This document shows, piece by piece, positions 1-11,135 of a stretch of DNA of 64,000 nucleotides (the stretch's first letter is position 1; every line of letters starts with the position of its first letter). The notes below the pieces were generated by a model. It did not search any database, had not been told where the DNA came from, and saw only the letters and a program-made list of their open reading frames with translations. A program made the translations under genes and the position numbers. Source of the DNA: Pollenia angustigena (Eukaryota; Arthropoda; Insecta; Diptera; Polleniidae); NCBI GenBank assembly GCA_930367215.1, contig OV884059.1:35393882-35457881 (forward strand). The letters run 5' to 3'.

Positions 1-52
1 AATAATGATAATAAAAATTTTTTAAAATGTTCTATATTTTTTTTAATTGCAG

Positions 53-135
53 TACTGATTCCGGTTGGGACAATCCCTTTCGCCCTGGTGGCGATTTATC
101 GAGAGAGGCTGATGAAATTGTAAAAATGATAAGTG
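53..135 (+). CDS. Host gene, internal coding exon (prenylated protein, unidentified)
   Basis: A splice acceptor (pyrimidine-rich tract then TTGCAG, ending at 52) precedes an 83-nt open stretch that ends at a consensus donor G|GTAAGT at 135/136. The reading frame enters in phase 2 and leaves in phase 1. It encodes a motif-like peptide containing GWDNPFRPGGDLSREADEIV, then ends in an isoleucine-serine and a split glycine codon. That split codon is completed exactly by the exon at 13053, so the two belong to one transcript. The in-frame ATG at 27 lies in the intron and is not a start. Earlier exons are outside the window. I do not recognise the protein; the peptide looks strongly constrained and the whole gene ends in a CAAX-like box (see 13260). 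Whether it is a paralemmin-like or other membrane-associated adaptor cannot be decided here. Confidence 0.75.
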
Positions 136-1545
136 GTAAGTTAAAAATAATGGATAAATTAAATGAAAAGTTTTTGCATTACTACACTGCAAATCACCTA
201 AATAAAGAATTTAATTTTACCAATTTTTAACGAATTTACCTTGTAAGTCAGATATTGGGGTATTACAAAATTGTTCATTAAAAAGGATCTACTCGGGCAA
301 TTAGTAATGTAAGTAATGTAAATTAAATAGTTCGTTTTTATTTAGCTAAAAAGAAATAGTATATACAAGCTGTCATAAGACAAAACTAAGTTATAACAAT
401 AAGGGCCATTATTACAACTTGAAGTTAGCTAAAGTTAAGATTAAATTGACAGATAATAATGTGTTATCTGTCAAAAAGCGTCTGTTAACTGTCGGATAAC
501 ATCTAACGCCAAGTTATAATAAAGGGTATTCATTTCAATTTTTTTTTTGGTTGGCAAAATGGAAAAAAGAAAAATTACACTCTTATTGACGTGAACGGGG
601 CTTTTTTTTTTTACAAACTGTGAAAAAAGTCTGTCAAATAATTCGTGGAAGTAATTGATATTTTTCAAGATGCCGAACAAAAGTGTTAAAAGTGAATTAA
701 TTGATTATTAAATTTAAAACGAAGTGATTGGTGTTATTTTCATCATAATATTCCACTACAAAAAGTTACTCAAAATGGCGATTGTCTGCCAAAAAGTCGA
801 GTATTTTATTAACTTCAGCTTCTGTTAATTTTTTTGACCCCATTTCTTTTTTAATTATTTTTTAATAACTTTTTTCATTGAACACATATTTAATATGAAT
901 TTTTCTTTTTGAAAGATTAAATGAAAAAGAAGTTATCTATGAAATGTTGTAACTAAAAAAAATAATTTTTAAAATCAGAGTTGTGCAATTCAAGAGTTTA
1001 TAAAAAGAGATGCAATTTTTCGTACTTTGTATTAAAAATTAGCAATTTTTTATGATTGGCAACATCATTTCGTTTGACGTTTAAAGCGGAAAATTACATC
1101 TTTTTATCCTGACTTTTTTACACTTGGTTATAGTCTGATAAAAATGTAACTTTTGGTGGAATTTTTTTCTCTTGTGGTTGTTGTAACAAAAATTACATTT
1201 TTCCACTTTTCCATTTTTCCAACAAATAAAAAAACTGAAATGAATACCCTTATAATAATGGCCCTTAGAAAAGGTGTAAAATCTTTAATATTTACTAAAA
1301 TTTTTTTTAAAACATTTACTTTTAGCCTCAAATTAAGTTGTTCCTAATACGATAATATAAGACTTAAAGCAAAAAATTCTCCGAAAAAAACTTCAACAAA
1401 AATGGGGAATCGCTTGATAACTGCAATATTCGACATAAGCTACTTTTCAGTATTGAAACAGATATTTATGTACATATACTTATCTCTTAAATAAGAAGAA
1501 ACTAAATTTAGATAAAGATTTGAATACGAGTAATAAAAAAAATTA

Positions 1546-2604
1546 GTGGTGGTCCAACCATAATGCACGATGTTAATTGTGAGTCACACCTTAACGTCAG
1601 GTTTTTTGCCCAACTTAATTCGATATTTCTTTGTTTCAGTGTTTGACAAATTCAACCATAGAGAGGTAAACAATTCAGCAGCGCATTAAGATTGTTAAAG
1701 CCTTTTATGAAAATAGGCCTTCTAATCAAAATGCATTTCGTGCACTTCTTAATTTTTTGGTCAGCATAATCGACCAAATCAGGAGCATCTCTCGAACATC
1801 ACTGAAACGAATTTTGAATAAAGATTTGAATTGACACTTTTACAAGGTTTAATTGACACAAGAGCTGAAGCCTACTGACCATTTCAAGCGTCTTAAATAC
1901 GTCGATTGATTGGTTGAACAGACATAAGTGAATGGTGACTTTACGAAGAAAATTGTATTCAGCGACGAGGCACATTTTCACTTCAGTGGGTTCGTTAACA
2001 AGCGGAATTGCCGCATTTGGAAAATGAGAAGCCACGAGTGATTGTTGAAAAGCCAATGCATCCAGAAAGAGTGACTGTTTGTTGCGGTATATGGGCTGGC
2101 GGCGTCATCTGGCCGTACTTCTTCGAAAATCAGGTCGGACAAGCAATTACCGTGTATAGAAATTGAGGATATGAACCTAGACGATATGTGGTTCCAACAG
2201 GATTGTGCCAATGCGAGAAATTCAATGGCCGTGTTATCTCACGTCGTGGTAATGTTAATACGCCGTCACGATCATGTTATTAGACACCGTTGGACTGCTT
2301 ACTTTGAAGATATTTAAAATAAAAAGTGTACGGTAATAAGCCAAGAGCAATTTAGGAGCTAAAGAATGAGATAATTCGCTACATAAACGACATTGAACCT
2401 AAATTATGTCTCGGAGTCATTGAACATATGAACCACCGGGTAAAGGTATGCCACCGAAGCCGTGGCGAGCATTTAGCCGATATTTTGTTTTACACATAAT
2501 TGTGATAGATTTTTCTATAATACATAATAAAAAATATTAAATAATTTTCTGAAAACTTTTTGTTTTATTTACAATTAACATCGTGCGTTTTGGTTGGACC
2601 ACAC
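1546..2604 (+). mobile_element. Degenerate Tc1/mariner-superfamily element with TIRs
   Basis: Inverted termini are visible: TGGTCCAACCATAATGCACG on the left, matched by a right end that reads almost the same on the reverse strand, followed on both sides by GATGTTAATTGT. Together they give about 35 bp of TIR with few mismatches. The left end is preceded by TTA, and a TA target site is not clear on the right. The interior holds a decayed transposase (see 1650-2500). The element is about 1.06 kb, shorter than an intact mariner of this type (about 1.3 kb). Confidence 0.75.
1650..2500 (+). pseudogene. Mariner-type transposase pseudogene
   Basis: Conceptual translation across frameshifts and stops recovers blocks typical of mariner-like IS630 transposases. 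These are a second-aspartate block resembling FSDEAHFHFSG at about 1950-1990, RVTVCCGIWAGGVIWPYFFE at about 2065-2130, the ISRRGNVN block at about 2235, and the closing LEHMNHRV-like HLADILF block at about 2415-2490. Several in-frame stops and shifts interrupt it, so no functional enzyme is possible. The N-terminal helix-turn-helix region is poorly preserved. It would have catalysed cut-and-paste transposition at TA sites. Family assignment rests on remembered motif patterns. Confidence 0.7.
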
Positions 2605-2609
2605 TTTAT

Positions 2610-3257
2610 TCTATATATGTATATAAAACAGGATGTGTGTATGTATGTAACGCATGGACTCCAAAACGGCGGGGCCGATTTGAAGAAATTTTCAGGGAAT
2701 CTTCAGAATATTCAGGCGGGTGACACTGTGAAGTCTGATTTTTGATTTTCGGTCTGCGGGCGGAGGGGCGTGGCACAATCCAATTTTCATATTGCACCAC
2801 CATTGACATCTATATAAAATGGACGATTTTTTCTTAAAGATTTTCTTCGATTTATACGAAAAGAAAATTTTGCCCCGCCCACTTTTTTCGAATAACCTAA
2901 AATCAGAAAACGGCTCCATCGATTTGAGAAATTTTTCGTGCAAATGTCCGTATTAATCCATTTTAAGTTTTCATCAAAAGAAAAATTTACCACGCATACT
3001 TTTACGCCCACCTTTTCTATTAAGCGCATAACTTGAGAACGGTTTGACCGATTTGGACGATTAGGTTTTTACGAAAAGAAAATTTTGCCCCGCCCACTTT
3101 AACGCCCACTTTTTTCGATTTACCTAAAATCAGAAAACGGCTCCATCGATTTGACTAATTTTTCTTTCAAATGTTCGTATCTTTTTAACGGATTTTAAAA
3201 ATCGAACGCAAAAATTTTTCCTAATTTGGATAGGACAACGTTTGTCGGGTCAGCTAG
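2610..3257 (+). mobile_element. Non-autonomous Helitron-like element
   Basis: The left end begins TCTATATATG and runs into the GGATGTGTGTATGTATG-type leader common at 5' ends of insect Helitron-like elements. The right end is GACAACGTTTGTCGGGTCAG followed by CTAGT, a typical Helitron 3' terminus (a short GC-rich hairpin then CTAG, with a T after it). No TIR or target duplication is seen, as expected for Helitrons. The body has recurring GCCCCGCCCACTT and CCATCGATTTGA motifs at about 2870-2925 and 3085-3155, which form internal duplications of about 220 bp. It sits immediately beside the mariner right terminus. Confidence 0.65.
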
Positions 3258-3551
3258 TAAGCAAATAAATGTACATATGTATGTATATGACCATTTGCAT
3301 CGAAAAGTCTACTTTTTTAACGTAACGCCGGCAAGCAAATAAGCTTTTATTTTGGGCCCATGTTGTTCAAATGTTATCCCTTTTGTTACTAAATGTAGTT
3401 GCACTTTATACCAAAATATAAAAACGTTAATTTATTAATATAAAAAAACTATTTTAATTACAAAAAGTAGACTTCGCTCGAAATACCCATATGAGGAATT
3501 GATACATATCGACACTCTAAATTCAAATGTGTAACCAGAATTTATTTAAGG

Positions 3552-4372
3552 CTAGATTACACTAGGTGCGTTTGAGTACTTTTACAGTAAAATGCAGTAA
3601 ATGAGTAAACTGAAAAATTTGCTCTCACAAAAAGCTGTTGTCCAAAAAAGTACGCGAACGCAAGATTTGTAAAAATTCGTAAAATAAATGCAACAGCTGA
3701 TGGCAAATAATTGAAGTGTTGAAAAATAATGACACTTTTGACTACTAAACTCGTTTTCTTATCAATACTTGATTAAATACTTTTCATAACACGAACATTT
3801 TTGGAAACTACAATCAAACTATTTTATGTAATCATTCATATTTGTTTGTTTTTTATTTTATTTGATTTTACTAGTTTGTAGCGGGTTAAATTATTTAAAA
3901 GAACATGAATAATTTTTTTGCTATTGATTACTTAAGTACCCAAATACTTCACACTTTTACAACTCTAAAAAATTAACGTAACAAAAAAAATTTAAAGAAA
4001 TTGTATTTAGCCAAATAAATGCTTCACAAACAAGTTCAATTAACTAATAGTTATTCACTTTTTATTTTGGTTTAATTTTTATTTCAACTTTTCTTTTATT
4101 TAGCAATTTTTTCACAATTTGTATGCTTTTTATTTGTTACTTTTGTTTGTTAACCTTTTGAAACATAAGTATGTTTTTTGATTTACTAAATTTTACTGCT
4201 AAAATTTCTGCAGTAAAAATTTGTAAATACTCAGACAAGAGCTGTCATTTTACGCTCTCAATTTGTGTTATCATTTACTGTATTTTGTGTACTCGAACTC
4301 AATTTCGTAAAATGCAGTAAATTTCAGTAAAAAAAAGGGAAAAACTTTTGTGTTCTCGAACGCAGCTACTAT
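3552..4372. repeat. Possible decayed TIR element with GTAAAATGCAGTAAA motifs
   Basis: The left part at about 3565-3610 carries GCGTTTGAGTACTTTTACAG followed by TAAAATGCAGTAAA. The right part at 4265-4365 carries imperfect inverted versions (ACTGTATTTTGTGTACTCGA and TTCTCGAACGCAGCT). Multiple short GTAAA/AGTAAA motifs lie near both ends. The interior is AT-rich without coding. The boundaries are approximate and no target duplication could be confirmed. It may be a long-TIR or fold-back element. Confidence 0.35.
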
Positions 4373-4624
4373 CTTACAAGTCTTACGTATCCTATAATAC
4401 TTTGTGAGATAGAAATCTAATGAGTTTTGTTAAGACTGTCAAAAAATCTTATTTAACATGAAAGTTTGTGTTCACACCATCACACAAAGTATAAACACTC
4501 ACACATGAAATAGAATGCCACCCTGATCCAATGAAGAGTATTAATGTTTAGAAATTTTTCAAAAAACAATGAAGTAGTATGGGATGTCAAACTTTTTTCA
4601 TAATACTTGTAATTTTCCTGACAA

Positions 4625-5285
4625 CCCAGGCAGAAATTACGACTCTTCTAAATATTATGTACCGCCACAACCTTGTATATACAAAATTGTGACTCTACCA
4701 AAAATATGGTACCATCACAACACTGTAGATACAAAATTACAACCTTAGTTTTTTAATACCGTTTTTAAATAAGACCGGTACAACACCCTAAATGCAAATA
4801 TACGACTTTAGTTTTTTTAAATCGTACTTACCATAAAACTATACCGCTACAACACTGTATATACAAGGATTAAACCTTAATTTTCTAATACCGTGTTTAT
4901 AATAATTCTATACCGCTACAACGCTGTATATGCAAAAATTTAGTCTTATTAATTTAATAGTGTCGTATTAAAATGAAAACACAAAAACTATTTTAGGTTG
5001 GAAAATATAAAAATTTCTGCTTGTTTATTTATACTTGTAACAATATTGAAAATAAGAGTCGGAAGACGGTTGTGACTACGTTGTAAATTCGTGAATCCAA
5101 CATTGTAAATTAAAATTTACAGTACTGTGACAATACTAAAAAGAAGAGTCGGAAGACGCACATTTGGCGTTATTATTTTAATATTGTGACAACATTGCAA
5201 ATTTGGTAAACAGTACGTTGTGTTGATGTTGTTAGTACCCCCTGCAACGTCGGCACAGCGTGGTGATTGTCTTTTTCTGCCTGGG
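4625..5285. mobile_element. MITE with short TIR and internal tandem units
   Basis: The left terminus CCCAGGCAGAAA (4625) and right terminus TTTCTGCCTGGG (ending 5285) are perfect inverses over 12 bp. The left half contains about four degenerate units with TACCGCTACAACACTGTATA followed by TACAAA and an ACCTTA-like segment (4660-4940). The right half contains two copies of AAGAGTCGGAAGACG (5051 and 5144). No protein-coding potential is present. Target duplication is not clear. Confidence 0.5.
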
Positions 5286-6413
5286 AAATTGCATTCACAC
5301 TATCACACTTTGACATGTATTAATACAATGTATAACAGTGTAATCTTTCCTTAAGCACATCCAGTTTTTATGCTTTGATGAAGAGAAAATTTCTTTAATT
5401 TTTCTCCAGTTATAATTTCATCAAAATCGGTTTAGCAGTTGTTGAGAAATTTAAGGTCAAAGTTGAACTATTAATTTTTTTTTTTTAAATATTAGGTTTA
5501 AAAATGAGGGTTATTTTTGTTTGTATACTAACACCACCATAGTGGAGGGTGTATAATGCATTTGTGCTGATGATTGTAACACCTAAAAATATTGGTCCTA
5601 GACACAACTTTTAGAAAAACCGATGTCCGGCAATTTTGAATATCTGTTAATTTGTACACACTTTTCAAGTGTCACAAGGACGAAGCCAATTGAATAACCC
5701 TGGGCATGCCAGATGGTCTTGATTTTTCTTAATTTACAAGAAGTTTCAGTGCTCGTCAAGAATCAAGAAAAATTCATTAACAAGGTTTCGTTTTAATGGG
5801 CTCGATTCCCATTTCATACTATTGATATACTAAAATTTATTGTTGATGGGATAAGCTATTCCTATGCACATTTCACTGGTTGCTTAGGCCATATCATCAG
5901 GAAACTTCATCCAAAGATTTCAGAAAAACTAAAGATATTATACAAAAAACTGTTAAGCAAATAAGAATTATAAACACCAGTTTTACTTGTAAAAATTTCA
6001 GAGCTTAAACAAAAACAACAACAATAAACAGTGAGTTTATCTTTTCTTACTGTCTCGACTACAATTGGTTGATTTTTTGTCAACACTTTAGTGGGTAAAG
6101 AAAAAACAAAAATAAAAAATGTGTTTTGTTAAGATTTTTTAAAGCCCAACACTGAAATGCTAATTGGGAACATGCACCCGCACTACAACTTGTATTTATT
6201 TCCTCTATACTCCACACTAATAACACTGGCCGGCAAAAAACCGAAAAAAATCGGGAGCAAGAACTTTGCCATGTGACTTTAATTAACTTTAGCGTGCTGA
6301 ATCTATTTACGGATTAATCCTGTCACGCGAAGTAAATTAACATTTGTCTTCCAATTTTAATGATGCATGGCTTATTTTATTCGAAATATACCAGGCTTTT
6401 CAATAAATTATAA
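5286..6413. other. No gene recognised; AT-rich intronic DNA
   Basis: Only short interrupted ORFs are present. A fragment at 5531-5560 reading CACCATAGTGGAGGGTGTAT resembles the ends of the dispersed repeat families found elsewhere in the window (for example 25930-25985). Confidence 0.4.
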
Positions 6414-6667
6414 ATATCGCACTTGTTCAACAATACTGTATTAACTAAAAATTTTAAAATTTTCAGTAGAAGCAAAACAATTTTTAATTTAATATGAAAA
6501 GCATATGCAAAAAAAATTTTAAACCAACCGTTTCTTTACCAAAAGGTGGACAAAATAGCTCGATATTTTTACAGTGGGTAGATATGAATAATACTTGTCG
6601 ACTATTTCCGAAAAGTGAAAAACTAAAAATTTTGAGTTAATACAGTATTGTTGAATAGGTGCGATAT
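6414..6667. mobile_element. MITE with about 35-bp TIRs
   Basis: The left terminus starts ATATCGCACTTGTTCAACAA and continues into ACTGTATTAACT. The right terminus is its inverse, with two or three mismatches, ending GCGATAT. The element is about 254 bp and has no coding potential. Confidence 0.6.
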
Positions 6668-6912
6668 GTAAAATTTTCTCCCTTATAATTTTTTTAATAA
6701 TTTTTTGGTGTTTGTTGCAAATAGTGAGCTTATTTGTTGGTATTTTTTGTTTTTAACTGGTTTAAGCAATTGCGTTACTTTTAAACAAGATTTATTAAGG
6801 CAGTTCTTTACTTGTCATCAAGATTTTTTAGTGAATGTCAAGAATTTTTGTTTGAATCTGGCAAGCCTACATAGCTTCAATACCAACTTTTTTCCAGATA
6901 GAGTCTTTGCAT

Positions 6913-8383
6913 CAGTGTTACCACCAGCAAGATTCAAAATTACACTTGAGATGAAGCAAAATTACCCGATTAAATGAAATTACACCTGATATAAAATTTA
7001 AGTTTTATTTAATAAACAGACATTTACAAAGAAGCAAAAACACAACAAACTCATTAAAACAAGATCAATCTTAGTCAAACTGTTAATTTTATTTAAATTA
7101 ACAAAAAAAAACATTAAAGACTTAAAAAAAATTAATAAAACATAAAATAAAACTGCTAAAATAATGAGCTTAACTTCCACATTTGGTTGATATGTATATC
7201 TTGGGAAGGTTTAAAAATTTCCTTGTCATTGCTTTATAATGGATGCTTTTTAGCCCCATAAAGCTTACGAAAGGTTAGCTGTCAAACTAACTGTCATACT
7301 ATTTTCACTTTTTGATCAGGGGGCAAATTATGGCAGTCGTGATCGAATCCTTTTTCGATTCGAAAGCAGTTTTATTTCTAATTCTTTCTGCCCTTACTAA
7401 ACGGATCGAATTAATTTTTTTGTGTTGTAAAGCACTTATTTAAGTTTTCAAAACACTGAAAAAATAATAACGATTCCTTCAGTATCAACTGAAATAAAAT
7501 TGCTTACGAATCGAAAAATTATTCGATGACGACTGCCATAATTTGCCCCCAGACACGTCATCATGATAGATTCATGCTTGAACAATGCCACCAAATTATC
7601 CAAATATACTTTGAAAATAAGCCATCGATTTTCGCAACTTAAAGGTGACTTCATGATTTAAATGACGCAACTTTTTTTCACAAATGAAGGCGATGTGTTG
7701 ATTTGGAGAAAATAACCTGTCAATTAGACTTCAAGGCCGTGCGATGTGACACAAAATTGGACGTCTGCGATGCGTTTCGTCAAGGACAGGAGCGGTGTCT
7801 ATTTGTTTTAAATCAGTTTCAAATCGCAATGCCGTGTATCAATCTGCGATTAAAATTAATTTTTTTTTTGTGTTGTCTACCATTTTAAGTTTCATGGTTT
7901 TAAAAAATACCCTTTATACCTTATTTAGTAAACAAAATGCCTGCAGAGTTTTATACAACTGTCCTTTTCGTAATTCAGTTTTACAACTTTAAACTAAAGC
8001 ATTAAAAAGTAGCAAGATAGAAATAAAATTAATTATACATATCTTCCCCCAGGCAAGTTTTTAGTTTGAATAACTTTTTTCAATAAACTTCAGGTTCTAA
8101 ATCACTATGATAGGCATCTTTATCCAAATCTAAGGGTCCATCTTGCGACATTCATTACCAAACATTTGAAAATATATGTATGTTTAATAATTGAAGTCGT
8201 TTCTTAAACAATATTTAAAAAGAAATAAATGTCATGACTGATCTCGAATCTTGATTTTATTAGGGCATCTGAAGTAAAAATTTCAAATTACACCTGAATT
8301 ACACCTAAGTGAAATTACCCACGCTCTACCCATTATACAAATTATACCAAATTCGGGTAATTACCCACAAAGTGGCAACACTG
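6913..8383. mobile_element. Non-autonomous hAT element with perfect 8-bp target duplication
   Basis: The left end is CAGTGTTACCAC and the right end GTGGCAACACTG, the standard hAT terminal form. The element is flanked by CTTTGCAT at 6905-6912 and the same CTTTGCAT at 8384-8391, an exact 8-bp duplication as hAT transposases make. Both ends carry repeated AATTACACCT and TTACCC subterminal motifs. The 1.47-kb interior lacks a transposase and contains a separate MITE at about 7317-7553. The ORF that reads into the left end (6705-6977) crosses the boundary and is therefore not a real gene. Confidence 0.8.
7317..7553. mobile_element. MITE (GGGGGCAAATTATGGCAGTC termini) nested in the hAT element
   Basis: The left terminus GGGGGCAAATTATGGCAGTC is mirrored by GACTGCCATAATTTGCCCCC on the right. 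TIR similarity extends into a GATCGAAT-like segment, and the element is about 235 bp. A second, partial copy of the right end lies at 12803-12866. The short flanks (CAG on both sides) could be a 3-bp duplication or part of the TIR. Harbinger-type mobilisation is plausible but not shown. Confidence 0.6.
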
Positions 8384-8391
8384 CTTTGCAT

Positions 8392-8594
8392 ACCCTTCAT
8401 TCACTTGCATACATTTCGAAAGCACGCATGGAAGATGTTGAAAACGTGAAACATGCGTTCTACTATAAATCAAAAATATTACCATTTCTGAAAATAAAAC
8501 TTTTTTTTAAATACTTTTTTCTTACAAAAATGCCAAAGTTCGAAAAGAAAACACCAAATTGTATGGCTTAAATCTAGCTTACCGACACAGCTCC
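8392..8594. other. No gene recognised
   Basis: The stretch continues the host sequence interrupted by the hAT element. It holds a short piece (8540-8565) resembling the AGAAAAGAAAACACC termini of the MITE at 18933. Confidence 0.3.
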
Positions 8595-8943
8595 AAATAA
8601 AAAACAAGTAAGAGTGCTATATTCGGCTGTGCCGAATCTTATATACCCTTCACCATTGTGCGAGCAGAATACAGAGCAACTAGACAAAAACTAATGCCCC
8701 TATTGCGGTTCTCCACTTTTGTAACAGTTTGGTTGTCTTTGATAAATTCATATTGTCATTCTCAACTAAACTGGCAGTTGGCTATTCAGTTGTGTACCTG
8801 TTTGTTTCGTGGTATTGCCGTTTTCAACTTTGTAAAAGTTTGGTCGACAAAAATGTTAAATACACACAACTGCTAAAAAGTAGTTGTTAGTTGTGTTATT
8901 GGCAGTTAAAGTTTATTTAATTTCGGTGAAAATCGAAAACAAA

Positions 8944-9520
8944 ATGGAGAAATCGTATGTATAAATTTTTGTAATAACTATTTCGGTTTTTTTTAAAAAC
9001 TTTTATTAGTTTGAAAATAAAAACGAAAGCTCAATTTGAGCGTCTCGTCAAGAGAAACTTAGAAATTGTTCGCGGAAAACACCAGTGTGGTATGATGAAA
9101 AATTCATGTAAGCAGTTATGGGAAGAGTTTATAGTGGAGTTAAATAGTTTGGGACCACGACAAAAACTTCTTTTAAACACATATAATCTTCTTAATCTAA
9201 TTATAATATTCTTGGCACAGGTTTGGATACACTACAAGGCAAGTATAAAGAAAAAACTTGCCAAAAATAAAAGAAACACTCAAGCGACGGGGGAGGGCTA
9301 TCACAAGAAGTTGTATTAAATAGCCTTAAGGATACTGTTTCGCAGCTCTTGTATTGCAAGTCCGGCCAAGTATTTGGTGTTGAAAATATTCCACCATCAA
9401 GTGACAATTTTACTGAGTCAGTTTAACCAATAATACAGCCAGAAGATTCGCCAACAGCTACCCCAACCAGAAGAGGAACCCATCCGGCACAAGAAAGTTT
9501 CGTTACTTATTAGGAATTCT
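8944..9520 (+). pseudogene. Harbinger Myb/SANT-like DNA-binding protein, pseudogene
   Basis: A short first exon starts at ATG 8944. The next block (from about 9011) encodes a Myb/SANT-like domain beginning KAQFERLVK and containing LWEEFIVELNSLGPRQK. After a stretch that looks like an intron with a lost donor, acceptor TTGGCACAG is followed by VWIHYKASIKKKLAKNK at about 9221. Past 9290 the frame shifts, then reads a LNSLKDTVSQLL segment. This is the same domain plan as the intact gene at 32427-33289 (LWxE, LNSxGP, VWxxxKxxxKKKL). In Harbinger elements this partner protein helps the transposase bind DNA and enter the nucleus. Frame damage makes it inactive. Confidence 0.65.
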
Positions 9521-10196
9521 TACTTGGCACTGGAAAGTTCAAGAGGGTTGGACTAATCACGAATTTGTCTTCTTGTATGTAGAGCATTCATACAAGAGTT
9601 TTCTTTTTCATCAACATAAATAAATTGACACTAATATCAATTATAAATACTTTTTATTCAACACAACAATTAGAAATACTTTTAGTTTAAAAAATTATTT
9701 AATTTTATAAAATTTTCACTTGTCAAACGTTATATTTAAAGTTGGCAAATCGATATTTTAAGTTGGCAATTTTAAAGCAAACTCAACTAAAAACAGTTGA
9801 GTATCACAATACCTAACATTGCAGCCACACGATCAAGCTTTTCTTGATAGTCTTTTACATATACTGTTTGTCAAAATATGCAAAAATTGGCAGCTGTGAC
9901 GTAGGCTGCACGCAAGTTGAATGCAATTTACTTTCAAGATGTCATTAAAAAAAAAATTTATAAAGAGAAACGAAAAATTTGCTCACTAACCTTGAAATCA
10001 GCTGTTTTCTTGAACGTAAATTGAAACACTCACTGGCAAGAGAATTTTAAAGGCAAGTTCGTATCAATTTTTAAAAGTATGAGTGTATTGGTAAAAAAGT
10101 GTGAGTGTATTAAAAATTGATAGGCAAAACTTGATCGTGTAACCCTCAAGTAAAATGAGTTTGGTTGTGCATAAGTTGGGTTGACTCCAACACGAC

Positions 10197-10860
10197 TAGG
10201 GTTGCCATTCGTACTGATTTTACCAGTACACGTACTGGTTTTTATTTAATGTACTGGTTTATGCATAACACCCAAATCAGTACGCAAATGTACTGGTTTT
10301 TTTAAATTTTGCCTCCAAATAATTTTACTTGTTTAAAACTGGTTTACTTCCCTTATTACTTTTGATTTGTTATGAATTACCTAGTTAAAATTCAGTCTTA
10401 CGTTTTATTTTTGTTTACTCTTAACTTACCATATACTTTGTATTAAAAAAAAGAAGTGTCATTATTGCATTTCAAAATTCAAAAACATAAAATTTTAAGT
10501 GGATTTAAAATTATAACCTATAACAATTTGGCTAGATAGGAGACCTCCTGAATACCCTCATTATATTGACAATAATTTGTATGAATTTAGAATTTTTTGT
10601 GCATTTACAACAAATGTGCCGATCAATGACATTACTTCTATCTATATTTAATAATTTGACGTGATGTTTTTATTATATGTATTTTGTTAAGTTCTTGCCT
10701 TAAAAAATAGAAAAATGAATAATTTTTAATGTGTAATTTTCTAAAACTAATGAATTCAATAAAATTTTGGGTAAAAACTTGTGTACTGGTTTTTTTTCGA
10801 ATGTACTGGTATTTTTCTTACGATGTACTGATTTTTCTAATTTCAAAAATGGCAACCCTA
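10197..10860. mobile_element. hAT-type MITE with GTACTGG repeats and perfect 8-bp target duplication
   Basis: The termini are TAGGGTTGCCA (left) and TGGCAACCCTA (right). AACACGAC flanks both sides (10189-10196 and 10861-10868), an exact 8-bp duplication. Both ends contain clustered GTACTGGT/ACCAGTAC motifs, likely transposase binding sites. A related end is seen at 40190-40339. The interior is AT-rich and non-coding. Confidence 0.8.
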
Positions 10861-11045
10861 AACACGACCAAACTGAGTTGAGTGGAGAACCGCAATAGGG
10901 CATAAATAAATTTTACATACCTATACATACATATTTACAATACTTAAAACTTCATTATAAATAAAATTTAAAAAGCGAAAACTGGTTAATATTTTTTTTA
11001 AATCGTTTTTAGAACATAAAAAAAAATAAAAATATTAAAAAAAAA

Positions 11046-11135
11046 TTTTTCTTTTTAAAAAACCAAGATTCGAACCAGGGATCTCTCAGTTTCTAACACA
11101 TCCTCTAGACAACTGAACCATGAAGGAACGTAAAT
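11046..11135 (-). repeat. tRNA-like SINE head
   Basis: On the - strand the sequence has an A-box-like TGGTTCAGTTG (the + strand shows CAACTGAACCA at about 11110) and, about 45 nt on, a B box GGTTCGAATC (+ strand GATTCGAACC at 11049-11058). It is followed by a run rich in T and A. Spacing fits an RNA polymerase III internal promoter, but the T-arm and acceptor stem pair poorly. It is therefore a tRNA-derived SINE or tRNA relic, not a working tRNA gene. Confidence 0.45.

Larger units (their letters stand above)
8695..10902 (+). mobile_element. Non-autonomous PIF/Harbinger element, TAA target duplication
   Basis: The left TIR TGCCCCTATTGCGGTTCTCC is inverted at the right end (GGAGAACCGCAATAGGGCA, 1-bp difference). 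The flanks are TAA at 8692-8694 and TAA at 10903-10905, the 3-bp target duplication typical of PIF/Harbinger. The interior carries a broken Myb/SANT-like gene (8944-9520) but no transposase, and a hAT MITE is inserted at 10197-10860. Confidence 0.8.

Noticed and set aside
6705..6977. 90-residue gene
   Set aside because: The ORF crosses the left end of a hAT element with a verified 8-bp duplication, so it did not evolve as one gene.
11046..11135. Functional tRNA gene on the - strand
   Set aside because: A and B boxes are visible, but the T stem and acceptor pair poorly and there is no clean terminator. More likely a SINE head.
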